From Chloroflexota bacterium (GTDB lineage: Bacteria; Chloroflexota; UBA6077): a stretch of DNA of 9,689 nucleotides. Below, one piece after another: positions 6,869 to 9,689 of this stretch. The first letter of the stretch is position 1; every line of letters starts with the position of its first letter. Location of the stretch: positions 1 through 9,689 of the forward strand of contig JAJYKO010000135.1 of NCBI GenBank assembly GCA_021788565.1, read 5' to 3'. The position numbers and the translations under genes were made by a program. The notes beneath the pieces are model-generated. The model did no database searches. It had not been told where the DNA came from and saw only the letters and a program-made list of their open reading frames with translations.

Positions 6869-6897
6869 GGGACAACTGAGCAACTGGAGGTTGCCCC
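6869..6897 (+). other. Possible stem-loop just after the TGA (SECIS-like candidate)
   Basis: After the TGA at 6866-6868, GCAAC (6880-6884) pairs with GTTGC (6890-6894) around the loop TGGAG. GGG at 6869-6871 can also pair with CCC at 6895-6897, leaving a bulge. The loop begins 16 nt after the TGA and has a G at its second place, broadly like bacterial SECIS elements. The stem is short and an alternative fold uses the first CAAC (6873-6876), so support is weak. Confidence 0.2.
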
Positions 6898-6949
6898 GAA
6901 ATGGCCGGTAGAGGAGGGAGCGTACCTGGTCGGCGATCCTGCCTCTTGC

Positions 6950-7693
6950 GTGGCAATTTGCACCCTGGCGGATACCGACCTTCCCTCCGAGATCGAGTCT
7001 GCTGGTCTCCTCGACAGGATCGCAATCGTCGGCCCGCTAGCAACGGAGAACCTGGGGATCGAGCGGCTGGTGCGCAACGTAGTCTCCAACCCATCGATCC
7101 GCTTCCTCGTCCTGTGCGGGCGGGACTCGCGTGGACATAGAGCCGGCCAGGCGACGCTAGCCCTGAGGCAGAACGGAGTCGACGAAAGCGCCCGCATCCT
7201 CGGGGCGATGGGTCCACGCCCCGTGTTAAAGAACATCTCCCCGGAGGAAATCGCGGCGTTTCGGAGGAATGTCGTCGTCCTGGACGAGATCGACACCAAG
7301 AGCGTGGACAGGATCGCGAGTGCCGTTGCGAGTTGCCTGGCGCAGCCGTGCGGCGAGGTCCCACCTCTGCCGCGCAAGACCCACCAGATGAAGGCGCTGT
7401 ACGCCGAGCCGACGCGGAACAGGGACTGGGTGTATGACCCGGAGGGCTTCTTCGTGGTGCTGCTGGACAGGGATGCGAAGGCGCTGGTCTGCGAGCACTA
7501 CACCCCTGACGGCACCCTGAACGAGGTCATTCGTGGAACGAAGGCCGCCGACATCGCTAACACCGCTATCAGACGCGGCCTCCTCTCCCGGCTCGACCAC
7601 GCGGCCTACCTGGGCCGCGAACTGGCCGGAGCCGAGGCCGCACTGGCTTTAGGGTTGCCCTACATTCAGGACGAGCCCCTGGCTGGGAGCTAA
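6950..7693 (+). CDS. MtrA-like corrinoid-binding domain fused to DUF4346; true 5' end unclear
   Basis: The frame has a GTG at 6950, giving 247 residues. Yet similarity to MtrA, the corrinoid-carrying subunit A of methanogen tetrahydromethanopterin S-methyltransferase, begins further upstream: WPVEEGAYLVGDPASC is encoded at 6902-6949. Other matches are VAICTL, IVGPLATENLGIERLVRN and SNPSIRFLVLCGRDSRGHRA. The His of SRGH (His63 from GTG 6950) matches the lower axial cobalt ligand of MtrA. Then come GQATLALRQNGVDESARILG and an FRRNVVVLDEID block. Residues about 165-242 are a DUF4346 domain (GFFVVLLDRDAKALV, RGLLSRLDHAAYLGRELAGA). The membrane helix of archaeal MtrA is absent, so the protein should be soluble. 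It is probably a methyl carrier between a corrinoid methyl donor and an acceptor; partners (MtrB-H) are not in the window. The only in-frame start before 6950 is a rare-type CTG at 6884. Confidence 0.8.
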   Translation: MAICTLADTDLPSEIESAGLLDRIAIVGPLATENLGIERLVRNVVSNPSIRFLVLCGRDSRGHRAGQATLALRQNGVDESARILGAMGPRPVLKNISPEEIAAFRRNVVVLDEIDTKSVDRIASAVASCLAQPCGEVPPLPRKTHQMKALYAEPTRNRDWVYDPEGFFVVLLDRDAKALVCEHYTPDGTLNEVIRGTKAADIANTAIRRGLLSRLDHAAYLGRELAGAEAALALGLPYIQDEPLAGS

Positions 7694-7734
7694 GCTCCGA
7701 GACCAGTGCATATCTACGAGAAAGGTGCAGGGGC

Positions 7735-8445
7735 ATGCGTGTTTCCGTTGACCGACGCCGGAGCGACCTCCGGCGCGGGCTCTTCATCGAGGGCGTCACC
7801 ATCGCGTGGATGGTAATCGAAGCGGGGGTCGCCCTCGCGGTCGCGGTGATGGCGCGAAGCGGCGCTGCCCTCGCCTTCGGCCTGGACAGCGTGATCGAGC
7901 TTGCCTCGGCTGGTGTTCTGGTTTGGCGGCTGCGCGCGGAGTTCGGCGCGGCGACGGAAGACGAGATCGAGGCCATGGAACGACGCGCGGGGCGCCTCGT
8001 CGGAGGCGCGCTCCTGGTCCTGGCCGCCTACGTGGTGCTGCAGTCCGCCGCCTCGCTTTTCCTGGGCATCCGGCCCGAGGCGAGCCTCCTCGGTATCGGG
8101 CTGGCCGTGGCAGCTGTGATCGCGATGCCTATCCTGGCGCGGATCAAGCGGAACGTAGCGACCGCAATTGGGTCCGCGGCCCTTCGAGGAGACGCGGCAT
8201 GCAGCATCACCTGCGCTTACATGGCCGCGGCGCTCCTGGGCGGTCTTGCCCTTAACGCGCTGTTCGGTTGGTGGTGGGCGGACCCAATCTCCGCCCTGGG
8301 GATCGTATATTTCCTGGTTCGCGAGGGCAGGGAGTCGTGGAGCGGCGAGGAGTGCTGCGATGACTGCTCGGTTCAGGAAGCGCAGGCGGCCGTCGAGCGC
8401 ACTTCGAACGAGGTGGATCAGGGCATCGGGCCGGGCGGGGAATAG
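7735..8445 (+). CDS. CDF-type cation transporter, short form, with Cys in the metal site
   Basis: This 236-residue membrane protein has about five to six helices (near 17-40, 44-65, 88-110, 116-136, 146-177, 183-196) and lacks the usual C-terminal cytoplasmic domain. Aligned by eye to E. coli YiiP, the TM2 ligands are LDSVIE (Asp51, Glu55). In TM5 the HxxxD pair is replaced by CSITC (Cys156, Cys160) within GDAACSITCAY. NALFGWWWADPISAL (174-188) is typical of a short CDF subfamily found near ArsR-type regulators. After the last helix comes EECCDDC (206-211), a further Cys cluster. The thiol-rich site favours export of a soft metal, but the substrate is unproven. ATG 7735 has AAAGGTG seven bases upstream, and 41 bp separate it from the preceding stop, which fits one operon with the ArsR-like regulator. 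Confidence 0.82.
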   Translation: MRVSVDRRRSDLRRGLFIEGVTIAWMVIEAGVALAVAVMARSGAALAFGLDSVIELASAGVLVWRLRAEFGAATEDEIEAMERRAGRLVGGALLVLAAYVVLQSAASLFLGIRPEASLLGIGLAVAAVIAMPILARIKRNVATAIGSAALRGDAACSITCAYMAAALLGGLALNALFGWWWADPISALGIVYFLVREGRESWSGEECCDDCSVQEAQAAVERTSNEVDQGIGPGGE

Positions 8446-8553
8446 TTCAAGTCGTCGGGCGAAGACTAAACAGAATCAGCCGCTCGGGCACACCAACGCC
8501 GGCTCCATGATGCCAGGTGACGCCCGCCGCACAACATCAGATGACAGCCTGGC

Positions 8554-8574
8554 GGCGGGGGACAAGCCCCCGCC
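8554..8574. terminator. GC-rich perfect hairpin between convergent genes
   Basis: GGCGGGGG (8554-8561) and CCCCCGCC (8567-8574) form a perfect 8-bp stem with a 5-base loop. The hairpin is 108 bp after the transporter gene and 16 bp after the gyrA stop, a good place to end transcripts from both sides. Neither strand has a T run after the stem, so it is either a non-canonical terminator or a dispersed palindromic repeat; the sequence resembles repeats seen between genes in many genomes. The rest of 8446-8589 shows nothing recognisable. Confidence 0.5.
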
Positions 8575-8589
8575 CTACGGTAACGCTAG

Positions 8590-9689
8590 CTACTCTACGG
8601 AGGTCGAGTCTTCCTCGACGCCATCCTCGCCGTCGGCCGGCGCGGCTTCCGTCTCTTCCTCCTGGTCGCCGTCGACCGAAAGGGCCGCCTCTTCCACCGA
8701 AACCGCGGGAGTTGGGGTAGCCTCCTTGTCCCTGGCGGCGCTGCCGTTGCCGTTGGCGAAGGAGATGGAGACCACCCGGTCGTTCTCGTTGAGGTTCATC
8801 ACGTTGACGCCCTGGGCGCTTCTGCCCAGGCAGGATATGAGGTTGACGGGGGTTCGGATCACGAGACCGCCGGCAGAGATGATCAACAGCTCCTCCGCAT
8901 CCCTCACGACCCGGGCCGCCGCCACCGGGCCTGTCTTCTCGGTGACCATGAGGGCTCTCACGCCGCTACCGCCGCGCCCGTGAGTCGAGAACTCCTGCAG
9001 GGGCGTGCGCTTGCCGAAACCGTTGGCCGTGACCAGCAGAAGGTCGCTGTCCGGAACCACGATGTCCATGGCGATCACCCTGTCCCCGTCCTCCAGCCGC
9101 ATGCCCCGGACGCCACCACTGGTGCGAGACGCGGCGCGCAGCTGCTTCTCGGCGAATCGTATGGCCTGGCCCTGCTCGGATACCAGCACCACCTCGGACC
9201 CCGCCCGGCAGTAGCGCACGTACACCAGTTCGTCGCCGTCCTCCAACGACATCGCGATCAATCCGTTGGAGCGTACGGAGGAGAAGTCCCGCAGCGGAGT
9301 CTTCTTGATTTCCCCTTTCCGGGTCGCCATCAGGAAGTAGTCGCCCGCCTCGAAGTTCGGCACCGCCACGACGGCGGTCACCGCCTCATTCGGGTCTAGC
9401 GAGATCAGGTTGACCAGCGGGAGTCCCTTGGCCTGCCGAGCCGACTCGGGCACCTCGTGGGCGGTCAGGCGATAGACCTTCCCCTTATCGGTGAAGAAAA
9501 GCAGGTTGTCGTGCGTATCGGCCACGAGCATGTGGCGCAGGGTGTCCTCCTCGCGGAAAACCATCCCCTTTATGCCCTTGCCGCCGCGACGCTGGGGCTG
9601 ATAGGTATCGCACGACAGCCGCTTGGTATATCCACGACTGCTGAGGGTGATGAGCACCTCCTGGTGCTCGATCAGATCCTCGTCGCTGA
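8590..9689 (-). CDS. gyrA: DNA gyrase subunit A, C-terminal part, cut by window edge
   Basis: The minus-strand frame enters from the right edge and ends at TAG 8590, about 366 codons. It begins with SDEDLIEHQEVLITLSSRGY, the junction into the C-terminal beta-pinwheel. QRRGGKG at 9594-9574 is a complete GyrA box, the motif that lets gyrase wrap DNA and add negative supercoils, and it separates GyrA from ParC. Pinwheel blades follow (for example FFTDKGKVYRL, FLMATRKGEIKKTPL, LVSEQGQAIRF, LLVTANGFGKRTPL, LIISAGGLVIRTP). The chain ends in about 40 mostly acidic residues (DGDQEEETEAAPADGEDG), a known type of GyrA tail that modulates wrapping. The breakage-reunion domain with the active Tyr lies outside the window. 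It converges with the transporter gene. Confidence 0.97.
   Translation of the reverse strand, partial: SDEDLIEHQEVLITLSSRGYTKRLSCDTYQPQRRGGKGIKGMVFREEDTLRHMLVADTHDNLLFFTDKGKVYRLTAHEVPESARQAKGLPLVNLISLDPNEAVTAVVAVPNFEAGDYFLMATRKGEIKKTPLRDFSSVRSNGLIAMSLEDGDELVYVRYCRAGSEVVLVSEQGQAIRFAEKQLRAASRTSGGVRGMRLEDGDRVIAMDIVVPDSDLLLVTANGFGKRTPLQEFSTHGRGGSGVRALMVTEKTGPVAAARVVRDAEELLIISAGGLVIRTPVNLISCLGRSAQGVNVMNLNENDRVVSISFANGNGSAARDKEATPTPAVSVEEAALSVDGDQEEETEAAPADGEDGVEEDSTSVE

Noticed and set aside
6901..7140. ATG 6901 with a well-placed GGAGG as the start of the MtrA-like gene
   Set aside because: It is in a different frame from the conserved MtrA residues and gives a short, unrelated Gly/Arg-rich peptide.
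6688..7377. Minus-strand frame of 229 codons opposite the Cys-rich and MtrA-like genes
   Set aside because: The composition is Ser/Arg/Pro-rich, typical of an antisense shadow, and the plus strand carries clear conserved motifs.
8168..8983. Plus-strand frame of 271 codons running from the transporter gene into gyrA
   Set aside because: It is Ser/Arg/Pro-rich, overlaps two firmly identified genes in other frames and matches nothing; it is an open frame produced by high GC.

Overview
The window looks like chromosomal DNA from a high-GC bacterium, most likely a Chloroflexota member. That placement is inferred. It rests on the C-terminal domain of the secreted protein at 3649-4569 (QQTT..VWRKADNWTAF..G..TWINGP.GLQ..LN..RFPWE), a type I remember mainly from that phylum, and on an MtrA-like corrinoid protein outside methanogens. 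No rRNA, tRNA, CRISPR array, insertion sequence or phage gene was seen.

Layout. (1) 1-3580, minus strand: a moxR - DUF58 - transglutaminase-like membrane protein operon. It is read from an extended -10 promoter near 3580, through a leader with a strong hairpin, and the last gene runs off the left edge. A G-rich/C-rich inverted element lies between the last two genes. (2) 3649-4569, minus: a secreted protein with a Pro/Ala-rich linker and its own promoter. (3) 4836-5810, plus: a SAM-dependent O-methyltransferase, divergent from (2). (4) 5811-6098: no convincing gene; it holds a small repeat-like palindrome, a doubtful minus-strand ORF, and the promoter and operator of the next unit. (5) 6099-8445, plus: a putative metal(loid)-regulated operon with an ArsR-family repressor, a Cys-rich protein, an MtrA-like corrinoid domain fused to DUF4346, and a CDF-type cation transporter with a Cys-containing metal site. 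(6) 8590-9689, minus: the C-terminal third of gyrA, convergent with (5) across a GC-rich hairpin.

The most interesting part is the arsR - Cys-rich - MtrA/DUF4346 - CDF unit. The ArsR protein carries a CTC motif like the As(III)-binding CxC of classical ArsR, and a TATCAA-N6-TTGATA palindrome sits just after a TTGACA-N17-GATACT promoter. The transporter has Cys at both positions of the TM5 metal site. The Cys-rich ORF and the MtrA-like ORF share one frame, split only by a TGA at 6866-6868. The conserved start of the MtrA domain lies between that TGA and the first usable start codon. Selenocysteine recoding, a nonsense mutation, a small frameshifting duplication and a non-AUG start are all possible, and the sequence alone does not decide between them.
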